This document shows positions 6,695-15,398 of a stretch of DNA of 43,233 nt, one piece after another. The DNA is from SG8-30 sp964406445 (GTDB lineage Bacteria > Pseudomonadota > Gammaproteobacteria > Steroidobacterales > Steroidobacteraceae). Each line of letters starts with the position of its first letter. Position 1 is the first letter of the stretch. A program made the translations under genes and the position numbers. Under the pieces are notes generated by a model, which searched no databases, was not told where the DNA came from, and saw nothing but the letters and a program-made list of their open reading frames with translations. Where the stretch lies: the NCBI GenBank assembly GCA_964406445.1, contig CAYORU010000030.1, positions 1 through 43,233 on the forward strand, given 5' to 3'.

Positions 6695-9600
6695 CTAGCT
6701 GGCGGCCATCCGAACCGCCTCGTCCACGTCCACGGCCACGAGCCGCGAAACCCCCGGTTCGTTCATGGTCACGCCGAGCAGGTGCCGGGCGAGTTCCATC
6801 GTGCTCTTGTTGTGCGTGACGAAGATGAACTGGACCCGCTCGGACATGTCGCGGACGATCTCGCAGAAGCGTCCCACGTTGTGGTCGTCGAGCGGCGCGT
6901 CGACCTCGTCGAGGATGCAGAACGGCGCCGGGTTGAGCTCGAAGATCGAGAACACGAGCGCCACGGCGGTCAACGCCTTCTCGCCACCCGACAGCTGGCT
7001 GATGGTCGAGTTGCGCTTTCCAGGCGGTCGCGCCATCACCGTGACGCCCGAGGACAGCACGTCCTCGCCGACCAGTTCGAGGTAGGCGGCGCCGCCGCCG
7101 AACAACCTCGGGAACTTGTCCTTGAGGCCGGCATTCACGCGGTCGAACGTATCCTGGAACCGGTTCCGGGTCTCACGATCGATCTTGCGAATCGCTTCGT
7201 CGAGCGTGTTCAGCGCCTCGGTGAGGTCGGCATACTGGCGGTCAAGGTATTCCTTGCGTTCCGTCTGTTCAGCCAGCTCCTCGATCGACGCCAGGTTGAC
7301 GGCCCCGAGCCGTTCGATCTTGCCGGTGACTTCGGCGAGCGAGGTCTCCCAGGACGCCGTGGCCGCCTCGGGCGGCAGCTGCGCGCGGACGTCCGCAAGC
7401 TCGAGCCGCGTCGCGCCGAACTGCTCGAGCAGGGTGTCGCGTCGGACCTGGGTCTCCTGCAGCGCGTACCGCACCTGCTCGAAGGCCTCGCGAGCCGTCG
7501 CAACGACCGCTTCCCTGGAGAGGCGCTGCTGCTCGTGCTCGCGGACGCCGGCGTCCGCCTCGTCCAGCGCGCGGCGCGCATCCGTCAGCTGCTTCTCTAC
7601 CGCCAGGCGGCGCTCCAGTTGCGTCTGCAGGGCCCGCTCCTGCTCGGCGAGCGGCGCCTCTCCCTCGGCCAGCTGGCCCTCCACCTGGGCGCGGCGCGCC
7701 GCGTACTGGGTGACCTGGTTCTGGACCCGCTCCAGCGCATTGCGCACCGAGGCCAGCGTCGAGCGCTGGGACTCGATGCGGATGGCGACCTGCTGCAGCG
7801 CCGCGCCGTCCACCGCCGCCTGGGTGCGCGCCTGCTCCAGCGCCGCGCGCAACCCGTCACGCTCGGCTTCCAGCGGCCCGCGGCGGTCCTCGAGCGAATG
7901 CATCTCGCCGAGCCCTTCCTCCAGCGCCTGCCTCGCGCTGCGGGTCTCGGCCTCATCCGCGGCGATCTCCGAAGCGGCCTCGGCCAGCGCCTGCGCCAGC
8001 TGCCCGATGCGCTGCGAGGATTGCTGGGCGCGGCCGCGCAGCGAGTCCAGCTGCGCCCGCGCGTTCACGTGGTCGCGGTGCGCGGCATTGGCCTCGCGCT
8101 GCTCGTCGTCGCGCCGGTCCTCGAGCACCCGCAATTCGTCTCGTGCAGCGGCCAGCGCGGCCTCGAGTTCCTCGACGCGTCGGCCGGCCGCGGCGGCTCC
8201 CTCGCGCAGCGTCCGCAATTCGCGCTCGCGTTCGAGCACGCCGGCGTGGGCGTCTTGGTCGCGGCTCACCCTGAGCCAGCCAGCCCCGATCCAGATTCCG
8301 TCGCGGGTGATGACCGAGCGCCCGGCCGCGAGGGAGCCGCGGACGGCGAGCGCCTGCTCCAGCGAGTCCACCGCCAGGACGCCCGACAGCAGCCCGCTGA
8401 GCGCGGCCGGGCCGCGCACCTTGGCCGCCAGGCCCTCCGCGGGACCCACCGGACCGGCGTCGAGGGACACGAAGCCGACCCGGCCCGCGTGCAGGCCACC
8501 CAGCACCTCGGTCACGGCGTCGAGCCCATCGACGCACACGGCCTCGAGATAGTCACCGAGGACTGTCTCCGCCGCCCGCTCCCAGCCTGCCTCCACCTCG
8601 AGGCGCTCGGCGAGCCGGGGCTTGCCGGAGAGTCCCTGTGCGGCGAGCCACTCGACGACGCGACCCTGCACCTGGCCGAGCGCGGCCTTCTGCAGCGCAT
8701 CGAGCGACACGAGGCGGCCCTGCGCCTGCTGTGCCGACCTGCGCGCGGCGTCGAGGCTCGCGCCGAGGTCGCGTTCACGGCCACGGGCCGCCTGCAGCGA
8801 CTCGAGCGTCGCCGCGACCGCGGCCTGGCTCCGCGACAGGCGCGCGACACTCTCCTGGTCGGCCGCCTCGGCCCTCGCGATCTCGGCCGCGAGGTCGACC
8901 GCCGCCAGCGCCTCGCGGTCCCGCTCGAGCCGCTCGCGCTGCGCCAGCAGGCGACTCAGTCGCAACTCGAGCTGCTCGATCCTCGCGCGCTCGACCATCG
9001 TCTTGCGCGACGCTGCGGCAGCACCGGCGCTGAACTCTTCCCATCGAGCCTGCCAGTCCTGCATGGACCGCTCGGCCGACGCCAGGGCGTCGCGCGACGC
9101 GCCCTCCGCTGCCCGGGCGGATTCGAGCTGCGGTTCGCTCTCGGCGACCGCCGCGCCCAACTCGTCGAGCTGCTGCTGGTCCCGGCCGAGCAATACGCTC
9201 GCCTCGTCCAGCGCCGCGCTCACGGATTCGAGGTCGTTGCGCAGCCGTTCGCGCATTTCCCGCGCGTGCCGCAGCGCCTGCTCGGTCCGCGACGCCTCCG
9301 CACCCGCCTGGTAGTACCGCGCCTGCACCTCGGCGAGCGCGTCGTTGCGCTCCGCGTGGAGGGCACGCGCGCGCTCGATCCCCGCCTCGGTGCCGCGCAG
9401 TTCGGCGAGCGCCGCCTGCAACGCGAGATCGCGCTCGCGCGCGAGCTGCTCCTTCGAGGCCCGGTCCGACTCGATGTCATTGAGACGAAGCGCGAGCAGC
9501 TCGGCGTGCAGGCGCCGCTCGCTGTCCTTCAGCTCCCGGAACCGACGGGCGACCGCCGCCTGGCGCTGCAGGTGGCGAATCTGTTTCTCCACCTCCTCGC

Positions 9601-10192
9601 GCAGGTCGTTCAGGCGCTCCAGGTTCTCGCGCGTATGCGCGATGCGGTTCTCGGTCTCGCGCCGTCGTTCCTTGTACTTGGAGATGCCAGCCGCCTCCTC
9701 GATGAAGGCGCGCATGTCGTCCGGCCGCGCTTCGATGAGTCGCGAGATCATTCCCTGCTCGATGATCGCGTAGCTGCGCGATCCGAGGCCGGTGCCGAGG
9801 AAGAGCTGGGTGATGTCCTTGCGCCGGCACTTGGAGCCGTTGATGAAGTAGGTAGAGGTGCCGTCGCGCGACACGACCCTCTTCAGGGACACCTCGGCGA
9901 AGCTCGCATAGGCCCCGGCGATCGATCCGTCGGAATTGTCGAATACGAGCTCAACGGAGGCGCTGCCGACGGGCTTGCGACCGCCCGAGCCGTTGAAGAT
10001 GACGTCGCTCATCGAGTCCCCGCGCAGGTGCTTGGCGGAGATCTCGCCCATGACCCAGCGGACGGCGTCGATGATGTTCGACTTGCCGCAGCCGTTCGGA
10101 CCGACGACGCCGGTCAGGTTGCCGGGAAGGTGAATTGCGGTCGGGTCCACGAAGGACTTGAACCCGGCGAGCTTGATCTTGGAAAGGCGCAT
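6695..10192 (-). CDS. smc: chromosome segregation ATPase Smc
   Basis: 1165 aa from the ATG at 10192-10190, giving the canonical start MRLSKIKLAGFKSF. The open frame continues upstream, but that extension is antisense to dksA and queF and is not coding. The Walker A motif is GPNGCGKSN (about residue 32). Two long coiled coils flank a hinge (around GDYLEAVCVDGLDAVTEVLGG). The C-terminal head has the signature QLSGGEKALTAVAL and Walker B FCILDEVDAPLDDHN. Smc dimers form the condensin-like ring that compacts and segregates chromosomes; ScpA/ScpB are not in the window. First gene of smc-zipA-ligA; its promoter should lie in the 102-bp gap shared with queF. Confidence 0.98.
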   Translation of the reverse strand: MRLSKIKLAGFKSFVDPTAIHLPGNLTGVVGPNGCGKSNIIDAVRWVMGEISAKHLRGDSMSDVIFNGSGGRKPVGSASVELVFDNSDGSIAGAYASFAEVSLKRVVSRDGTSTYFINGSKCRRKDITQLFLGTGLGSRSYAIIEQGMISRLIEARPDDMRAFIEEAAGISKYKERRRETENRIAHTRENLERLNDLREEVEKQIRHLQRQAAVARRFRELKDSERRLHAELLALRLNDIESDRASKEQLARERDLALQAALAELRGTEAGIERARALHAERNDALAEVQARYYQAGAEASRTEQALRHAREMRERLRNDLESVSAALDEASVLLGRDQQQLDELGAAVAESEPQLESARAAEGASRDALASAERSMQDWQARWEEFSAGAAAASRKTMVERARIEQLELRLSRLLAQRERLERDREALAAVDLAAEIARAEAADQESVARLSRSQAAVAATLESLQAARGRERDLGASLDAARRSAQQAQGRLVSLDALQKAALGQVQGRVVEWLAAQGLSGKPRLAERLEVEAGWERAAETVLGDYLEAVCVDGLDAVTEVLGGLHAGRVGFVSLDAGPVGPAEGLAAKVRGPAALSGLLSGVLAVDSLEQALAVRGSLAAGRSVITRDGIWIGAGWLRVSRDQDAHAGVLERERELRTLREGAAAAGRRVEELEAALAAARDELRVLEDRRDDEQREANAAHRDHVNARAQLDSLRGRAQQSSQRIGQLAQALAEAASEIAADEAETRSARQALEEGLGEMHSLEDRRGPLEAERDGLRAALEQARTQAAVDGAALQQVAIRIESQRSTLASVRNALERVQNQVTQYAARRAQVEGQLAEGEAPLAEQERALQTQLERRLAVEKQLTDARRALDEADAGVREHEQQRLSREAVVATAREAFEQVRYALQETQVRRDTLLEQFGATRLELADVRAQLPPEAATASWETSLAEVTGKIERLGAVNLASIEELAEQTERKEYLDRQYADLTEALNTLDEAIRKIDRETRNRFQDTFDRVNAGLKDKFPRLFGGGAAYLELVGEDVLSSGVTVMARPPGKRNSTISQLSGGEKALTAVALVFSIFELNPAPFCILDEVDAPLDDHNVGRFCEIVRDMSERVQFIFVTHNKSTMELARHLLGVTMNEPGVSRLVAVDVDEAVRMAAS

Positions 10193-10294
10193 CCGGCCCC
10201 TGCGTAAGGCTGTGCAAGGCCACGCGCTCGTGGCCCGGTAAAGCCCGTTAGTGTAGATTATCGCGCCCACGGATGACGACCCGGTGAGGAGCCT

Positions 10295-10711
10295 GTGTCC
10301 ACCAGCGAGCGGCTCGGCGCGCACCTGAACCGTCCGGGTAGCGACCTCGAGACCTTTCCGAACCCGCAGCCCGGCCGGGACTATACGATCCGGATGGAGA
10401 TCCCGGAGTTCACCTGCCTGTGTCCCAAGACCGGGCAGCCCGATTTCGCGACGCTGCTCCTGGAGTACGTTCCCGACGAACGCTGTGTCGAGCTCAAGTC
10501 GCTCAAGCTCTACGTCTGGGCATTCCGCGACCGCGGAGCTTTCCACGAGGCCGTCACCAACGAGATCCTGAGCCATCTCGTCGACGCCCTCGACCCCCGG
10601 TTCATGCGGCTGACGGCCCGTTTCAACGTCCGGGGCGGGATCTACACGACCGTCGTGGCCGATCATCGCCGCCGCGGCTGGTCGCCCCCCGCGGCGGTCA
10701 CGCTTCCGTAG
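10295..10711 (+). CDS. queF: NADPH-dependent 7-cyano-7-deazaguanine reductase QueF (short form)
   Basis: 138 aa with a GTG start at 10295 and GAGGA upstream. It reduces preQ0 to preQ1 in queuosine synthesis in the cytoplasm. The active-site block FTCLCPKTGQPDF supplies the nucleophilic Cys43 and Asp50, and ELKSLKLY is the substrate/NADPH-contacting block. The length is that of the unimodular class typified by Bacillus; many gammaproteobacteria have the roughly 280-residue bimodular enzyme instead. It is divergent from smc and appears monocistronic. No other queuosine gene is nearby. Confidence 0.95.
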   Translation: MSTSERLGAHLNRPGSDLETFPNPQPGRDYTIRMEIPEFTCLCPKTGQPDFATLLLEYVPDERCVELKSLKLYVWAFRDRGAFHEAVTNEILSHLVDALDPRFMRLTARFNVRGGIYTTVVADHRRRGWSPPAAVTLP

Positions 10712-10758
10712 CGGTAGCCACGGGGCGGGCCCGCGTCCCGGGCCTCGACCGAATCGGC

Positions 10759-10786
10759 TGGACGGGAGGGTCGCGGCGGCTATAAT
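10759..10786 (+). promoter_or_regulatory. probable sigma70 promoter of dksA
   Basis: A perfect -10 hexamer TATAAT is at 10781-10786 and a -35-like TGGACG at 10759-10764, with a 16-bp spacer. Transcription would start near 10793, giving a leader of about 25 nt before the dksA ATG at 10819. The A/T-rich hexamer stands out in a very G+C-rich gap. Confidence 0.65.
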
Positions 10787-10818
10787 CCGGCGCTCGATTC
10801 GCCCTCGGGGGGCATTGC

Positions 10819-11754
10819 ATGGCAGCAAGAAAGAAGGTTCCAGCGAAGTCGGCCAAGGCCCGGAAGCCGGCCGCGAACCGCGCCAAGTCCGCCGCAAAGG
10901 CCGCCAAGCCGGCCCGCAAACCGGCTGCGAAGGCCAGGACCAGGCCCGCGGCCAAGGCCAAGCCCAGGAAAGCTGCGCCGAAGTCCCGCGCGAAGACCGC
11001 AGCGGTTCCGCGCAAGAGCGCGAAGCCCGCGACCGCCAAGGGCGCCGCGAAGGCCCCCAGCAAGCCCGTTGCGGCGAAAGTCGCGAAGGCGCCGAAAGCC
11101 CCGAAGGTCCCGAAGGCCCCGAAAGCTCCCAAGGCGTCGACGGTTGCCCCGGCGAAGGCCGTCGTGGCCGAGCCTGCGGCGAAGGCCAAGCCCGTTGCTC
11201 CGCCGCCGCAGCCCGAGCCCCGCGGCCCGCGCGCCGTAGCCGTGGCGGCAAAGTCGCGCCGGATTCCGCTTCCTGCCGACGATGACGAGAGCGGCGAGCC
11301 CGAGGACCGTCACAACCTGCTGCTCGGCCCACGCAACGTCACGCCCTACATCGAGCGCAAGGGCGAGCAGTACATGGGTCGGGAGCAACTCGACCACTTC
11401 CGGACCATCCTTCAGACCTGGAAGCGCGATCTCATGGAAGAGGTCGACCGGACCATGACACACATGAAGGACGAGGCGGCCAACCCGCCCGACCCGAACG
11501 ACCGCGCGACGCTCGAGTCCGAGTTCGCGCTGGAGCTGCGCACGCGCGACCGTGAGCGCAAGCTGATCCGCAAGATCGAGGAAGCGCTGAAGCGAATCGA
11601 CGACGGCAGCTACGGATACTGCCTCGAGACGGGCGAGCCGATCGGAGTCAAGCGGCTCGAGGCGCGGCCGGTGGCGACGCTCTGCATCGAGGCCCAGGAA
11701 CGGCGCGAGCGACGCGAGAAGCAGTACGGCGACCGCGACGACTGGTACCGCTGA
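10819..11754 (+). CDS. dksA: DksA transcription factor with histone-like N-terminal tail
   Basis: 311 aa, twice the E. coli length. Residues 1-160 are a low-complexity Lys/Ala/Pro tail (KPAAKA, KAPKAPKVPK and similar) resembling histone H1 or AlgP-like tails. The DksA body (about 165-311) has the coiled coil with the conserved tip DPNDRA (residues 225-230, the D-x-x-D-x-A motif that reaches into RNA polymerase). It ends with the zinc-finger-like YGYCLETGEPIG...RPVATLCIEAQ. Two of the four classical zinc cysteines are missing: C268 and C289 remain, while T271 and A292 replace the others. DksA works with ppGpp in the stringent response. A long basic tail is also known in Xanthomonadales-like DksA proteins. 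gluQ follows 16 nt downstream, the arrangement seen in many gammaproteobacteria. Confidence 0.95.
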   Translation: MAARKKVPAKSAKARKPAANRAKSAAKAAKPARKPAAKARTRPAAKAKPRKAAPKSRAKTAAVPRKSAKPATAKGAAKAPSKPVAAKVAKAPKAPKVPKAPKAPKASTVAPAKAVVAEPAAKAKPVAPPPQPEPRGPRAVAVAAKSRRIPLPADDDESGEPEDRHNLLLGPRNVTPYIERKGEQYMGREQLDHFRTILQTWKRDLMEEVDRTMTHMKDEAANPPDPNDRATLESEFALELRTRDRERKLIRKIEEALKRIDDGSYGYCLETGEPIGVKRLEARPVATLCIEAQERRERREKQYGDRDDWYR

Positions 11755-11770
11755 TTCGCTCGCGGGGGCG

Positions 11771-12694
11771 ATGACGCCCAGTCGATCGCCGGGCGGGGGC
11801 GCGGGACGCTTCGCGCCCTCGCCCACCGGAGACCTTCACCTCGGCTCGCTGGTTACCGCCGTCGGCAGCTTCCTGCACGCGCGTAGCGCCGGAGCGCGCT
11901 GGCTCCTGCGGATGGAGGACCTCGACCGGGACCGCGAAGTCCCCGGCGCCGCCGAAAGAATCATCTCGACCCTCGACGCCTTGGGCTTCGAGTGGGACGG
12001 AAGCATCCTTCAGCAGAGTTGCCGGACCGAAGCCTACGAGGAAGCGAGGCGGCGCCTCGTTCGAGACGGCTGGGCCTACCCCTGTAGTTGCACTCGCGCC
12101 GACCTCGGATCCGCGCCCCGCGGGCCCGGCGGAGAGCCGATCTACCCGGGCACCTGCCGCTCCGGTCCGCGGTCCTCGGCGCTCGATCCCAGCTTCCGCT
12201 TCCGCACCGATCGAGGCGAGCCGGAAGTCATCGTCGCGGACCTCCTGCAGGGCGAGTTCCGCCAGCGTGTTTCGACCGAAGTCGGCGACTTCGTGATCCG
12301 CCGGCGCGACGGATTCCACGCCTACCAGCTGGCCGTCGTGGTGGACGACGCCGCGCAGGACGTCACCCAGGTCGTGCGCGGCTGCGACCTCCTCGACAAC
12401 ACGCCGCGTCAGATCCTCCTGCAGCGGGCGCTCGGCGTCCCGACACCCGCCTACGCGCACCTGCCGCTGATCGTCGAGCCCGACGGTACGAAGCTGGCGA
12501 AGCGCCGTCGCGCCGTGCCGGTCGATCCCGCGCACGCCGCGCGTGAACTGGTGCTGGCACTCGACCTGCTCCGCCAGGCGCCGCCCGCGGCGCTCGCACG
12601 CGCGACCCCTCGCGACGTGTGGGCCTGGGCGCTCGCCCACTGGCGCCCTGCGGCACTCACGGGCGTCGAGCAGGCACGCGCGCCCCGCCCGTGA
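11771..12694 (+). CDS. gluQ: glutamyl-Q tRNA(Asp) synthetase GluQ-RS
   Basis: 307 aa. It resembles the catalytic half of glutamyl-tRNA synthetase and lacks an anticodon-binding domain. It attaches glutamate to queuosine at the wobble position of tRNA(Asp). Seen directly: the ATP-binding HIGH-type motif APSPTGDLHLGSL (residues 15-27), RMEDLD, a CSC plus YPGTC zinc site (about 106-126) and the KMSKS-like GTKLAKR (about 240). It is probably co-transcribed with dksA. Its substrate is the queuosine pathway's end product, so queF about 1 kb upstream is functionally related. Confidence 0.95.
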   Translation: MTPSRSPGGGAGRFAPSPTGDLHLGSLVTAVGSFLHARSAGARWLLRMEDLDRDREVPGAAERIISTLDALGFEWDGSILQQSCRTEAYEEARRRLVRDGWAYPCSCTRADLGSAPRGPGGEPIYPGTCRSGPRSSALDPSFRFRTDRGEPEVIVADLLQGEFRQRVSTEVGDFVIRRRDGFHAYQLAVVVDDAAQDVTQVVRGCDLLDNTPRQILLQRALGVPTPAYAHLPLIVEPDGTKLAKRRRAVPVDPAHAARELVLALDLLRQAPPAALARATPRDVWAWALAHWRPAALTGVEQARAPRP

Positions 12695-12745
12695 AGACAG
12701 GCCGGGCGCTAACGCCCGCTCGCGGTTTCCCGTTAATGTAGCCCG

Positions 12746-13222
12746 GTGGAACCCACGCGAGTCGTCAAGCGCTACCCCAACCGCCGCCTGTACGACACCG
12801 GCGAGAGCCGCTACGTGACGCTCGCGGACCTGCGCAGGCTCGTGCTGGAGCGCGTCGACTTCACGGTGATCGACCACCGCAGCGGGCAGGACGTCACGCG
12901 AGCGATGCTCCTGCAGGTCATCGCCGAGAGCGAGCACGAGGGCGACGCGATCATGAGCGAGGACTTCCTCGCCCAGGTGATCCGCGCCAACGGCGGCGCC
13001 ATGCAGGGCGTCGTCGGCAGCTTCCTCGAGCAGAGCCTGAAGCTGTTCATGGCGCAGCAGCAGCAGATCCGCGACCGGATGCGGTCGATGGTCGGCATCG
13101 ACCCGCTGGCCGAGGTGGCGAACCTGGCCGAGCGCAACCTCGCGCAGTGGCAGGCGGCGCAGGAGCGCCGATCGACGGGCCCTGAAAGCCAACGGCCCGG
13201 CAAGGCCGGGCCGAAGGACTGA
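12746..13222 (+). CDS. phaR: polyhydroxyalkanoate synthesis regulator PhaR
   Basis: 158 aa with a GTG start at 12746. The N-terminal PHB/PHA DNA-binding domain is complete (VVKRYPNRRLYDTGESRYVTLADLRRLV...VIDHRSGQDVTR). A PHB-accumulation domain follows (FLAQVIRANGGAMQGVVGSFLEQSLKLFMAQQQQ), and the C-terminal tail is charged. PhaR binds PHA polymer and represses phasin and its own genes, so its presence implies carbon storage as PHA. No phaC or phasin gene is in the window. It is convergent with pnp, 21 nt apart. Confidence 0.9.
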   Translation: MEPTRVVKRYPNRRLYDTGESRYVTLADLRRLVLERVDFTVIDHRSGQDVTRAMLLQVIAESEHEGDAIMSEDFLAQVIRANGGAMQGVVGSFLEQSLKLFMAQQQQIRDRMRSMVGIDPLAEVANLAERNLAQWQAAQERRSTGPESQRPGKAGPKD

Positions 13223-13243
13223 TCATGACGGCCGCAGCGGGCG

Positions 13244-15328
13244 TCAGTCGACGCCGCGCATGCTCAGGCGGATCCGGCCCTGCCGGTCGACCTCGAGCAC
13301 CTTGACCTTCACGACATCGCCTTCCTTGAGCTTGTCGCTGACGCGCTCGACGCGCTCGTCGGAGATCTGCGAGATGTGCACGAGACCGTCGCGCCCCGGC
13401 AGGATCGTGACGAACGCGCCGAAGTCCATCAGGCGCGCGACCCGACCCTCGTAGATCGTCCCGACCTCGACGTCGGAGGTGATCATCTTGACGCGGCGCT
13501 CGGCCTCGCGGCCCGCCGCCGAGTTGACCGACGCGATCTTCACCGTGCCGTCGTTCTCGATGTCGATGTTGGTGCCGGTCTCCTCGGTGATCTGGCGGAT
13601 CACGGCGCCGCCCTTGCCGATCACGTCGCGGATCTTCTCCGGATCGATCTTGATCGTGATGATCGTCGGCGCCCACTCCGACATCTGCGCGCGCGGCTTG
13701 TCGAGGACCTTGTTCATCTCGCCGAGGATGTGCAGCCGGCCTTCGCGGGCCTGCTCCAGCGCGACCTTCATGATCTCGGGCGTGATGCTCGTGATCTTGA
13801 TGTCCATCTGCAGCGCGGTGATGCCGCTGGCCGGACCGGCCACCTTGAAGTCCATGTCGCCGAGATGGTCCTCGTCGCCAAGGATGTCGGTCAGGACCGC
13901 GAAGCGCTCGCCCTCCTTGACCAGGCCCATCGCCACGCCTGCGCAGGGCGCCGCGATCGGCACGCCCGCGTCCATCAGCGCGAGGCTCGTGCCGCAGACG
14001 CTGGCCATCGAGCTCGAGCCGTTCGACTCGAGGATCTCGGAAACCACCCTCAGCACGTAGGGGAAGGTCTCGAGTTCCGGCATGACGGCCATCACGCCGC
14101 GCTTGGCGAGGTTGCCGTGGCCGATCTCACGGCGCTTCGGCGAGCCCAGAATGCCCGTCTCGCCCGTGGAGAACGGCGGGAAGTTGTAGTGCAGCATGAA
14201 CGGTTCGCGACGCTCGCCCGACAGCGCGTCGATGATCTGCGCGTCGCGGCCGGTGCCGAGCGTGGTGGTGACGAGCGCCTGGGTCTCGCCGCGCGTGAAC
14301 AGCGCCGAGCCGTGCGTGCGCGGCAGCACGCCCACCTCGACGCGGATCGGGCGGACGGTGCGCGTGTCGCGCCCGTCGATGCGCGGCTTGCCGTCGAGGA
14401 TGCGCTCGCGGACCAGCCGGTACTCGAGCCAGAACAGCTCGTCGTCGACCGCGTCGGCGGTGAAACGAGGCGTCTCGCCCTCGCACAGCGCGGCCTTGGT
14501 CGCGGCCTTCACCTCGCCGATCTTCGCCTGCCGCGCCTGTTTCTCGACGATGGCGTAGGCCTCCGTCATGCCCGCGGTCGCGGCATCGGCGACGGCCTTC
14601 TTGAGCTCGGTGTTCGCCGGCGGCGGCGTCCAGTCCCACTTCGGCTTGCCGGCCTCGGCGGTGAGCTTCTCGATGGCGGCGATCGCCGTCTGCATCTGCT
14701 GGTGTCCGTAGAGGACCGCGCCGAGCATCACGTCCTCGGGCAGGCTCTTGGCCTCGGACTCGACCATCAAGACGCCCTCGCGGGTGCCCGCGACGACGAG
14801 ATCGAGCTTCGACTCCTCCTTGACCTGCTTGCCGGTCGGATTCAGGACGTACTGGCCGTCGATGTAGCCGACGCGCGCCGCGCCGACCGGACCCTTGAAC
14901 GGCAGGCCGGCGATCATGAGCGCCGCGGAGGCGCCGAGCAGGGACGGGATGTCCGAATCGACGTCGGGGTCAAGCGACAGCACGGTCGCGACCACCTGGA
15001 CCTCGTTGTAGAAGCCGTCGGGAAACAGCGGGCGGATCGGCCGGTCGATCAGCCGCGAGGTCAACACCTCCTTCTCAGACGGCCGGCCCTCACGCTTGAA
15101 GAAGCCGCCGGGAATCTTGCCGGCCGCGTAGGTCTTCTCCTGGTAGTTGACCGTCAGCGGGAAGAAGTCGCGACCCGGGATCGCCTGCTTGCGGGCGGTC
15201 GCCGTGACCAGCACGACGGTGTCGGACATGCGCACCAGTACCGCGCCGTCGGCCTGGCGGGCGAGCCGGCCGGTTTCGAGCGTCACCGAGTGCGCTCCGT
15301 AGGAAAACGTCTGCTTGGCAATGCTCAC
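13244..15328 (-). CDS. pnp: polyribonucleotide nucleotidyltransferase PNPase
   Basis: 694 aa. This phosphorolytic 3'-5' exoribonuclease degrades mRNA as a trimer and in the degradosome. It has two RNase PH-like domains (first from SVTLETGRLARQADGAVLV, second around PIRVEVGVLPRTHGSALFTRGETQ). A KH domain (IGKGGAVIRQITEETGTNIDIE) and a C-terminal S1 domain (GTIYEGRVARLMDFGAFVTILPGRDGLVHISQI) follow. The start is GTG at 15328 with AAGGAG six bases upstream. It is the last gene of the rimP-pnp block, preceded by a perfect hairpin after rpsO. Confidence 0.98.
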   Translation of the reverse strand: MSIAKQTFSYGAHSVTLETGRLARQADGAVLVRMSDTVVLVTATARKQAIPGRDFFPLTVNYQEKTYAAGKIPGGFFKREGRPSEKEVLTSRLIDRPIRPLFPDGFYNEVQVVATVLSLDPDVDSDIPSLLGASAALMIAGLPFKGPVGAARVGYIDGQYVLNPTGKQVKEESKLDLVVAGTREGVLMVESEAKSLPEDVMLGAVLYGHQQMQTAIAAIEKLTAEAGKPKWDWTPPPANTELKKAVADAATAGMTEAYAIVEKQARQAKIGEVKAATKAALCEGETPRFTADAVDDELFWLEYRLVRERILDGKPRIDGRDTRTVRPIRVEVGVLPRTHGSALFTRGETQALVTTTLGTGRDAQIIDALSGERREPFMLHYNFPPFSTGETGILGSPKRREIGHGNLAKRGVMAVMPELETFPYVLRVVSEILESNGSSSMASVCGTSLALMDAGVPIAAPCAGVAMGLVKEGERFAVLTDILGDEDHLGDMDFKVAGPASGITALQMDIKITSITPEIMKVALEQAREGRLHILGEMNKVLDKPRAQMSEWAPTIITIKIDPEKIRDVIGKGGAVIRQITEETGTNIDIENDGTVKIASVNSAAGREAERRVKMITSDVEVGTIYEGRVARLMDFGAFVTILPGRDGLVHISQISDERVERVSDKLKEGDVVKVKVLEVDRQGRIRLSMRGVD

Positions 15329-15363
15329 GGGGAGCTCCTTGCTCTGGATGGTGGTGGATACGA

Positions 15364-15387
15364 GGACGCCGGCCCATCGGCCGGCGT
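15364..15387 (-). promoter_or_regulatory. rpsO-pnp intergenic hairpin
   Basis: A perfect 10-bp stem, GACGCCGGCC / GGCCGGCGTC, with a 4-nt loop lies between the rpsO stop (15399) and the pnp start (15328). No U tract follows on the minus strand, so it is not a standard terminator. In E. coli the same interval holds an attenuating terminator and a double-stranded pnp leader cut by RNase III for PNPase autocontrol; a comparable role here is inference. Confidence 0.65.
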
Positions 15388-15398
15388 CGCGCGCCGCC

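Noticed and set aside
6782..10207. Long plus-strand open frame (over 1100 codons) antisense to smc
   Set aside because: It mirrors the codon structure of smc in high-G+C DNA, reads as low-complexity Arg/Leu/Ala-rich sequence and has no family pattern. Similar long frames antisense to pnp (13376-15499), infB-nusA (18135-21446) and bchH (39143-43024) were rejected for the same reason.
10193..11332. N-terminal extension of smc by about 380 codons
   Set aside because: The canonical Smc N-terminus starts at 10192. The extension would run antisense through queF and dksA and has no Smc similarity.
12696..12745. Terminator between gluQ and phaR (GGGCG-CTAA-CGCCC)
   Set aside because: The stem is only five base pairs with no T tract, which is expected by chance in this composition.
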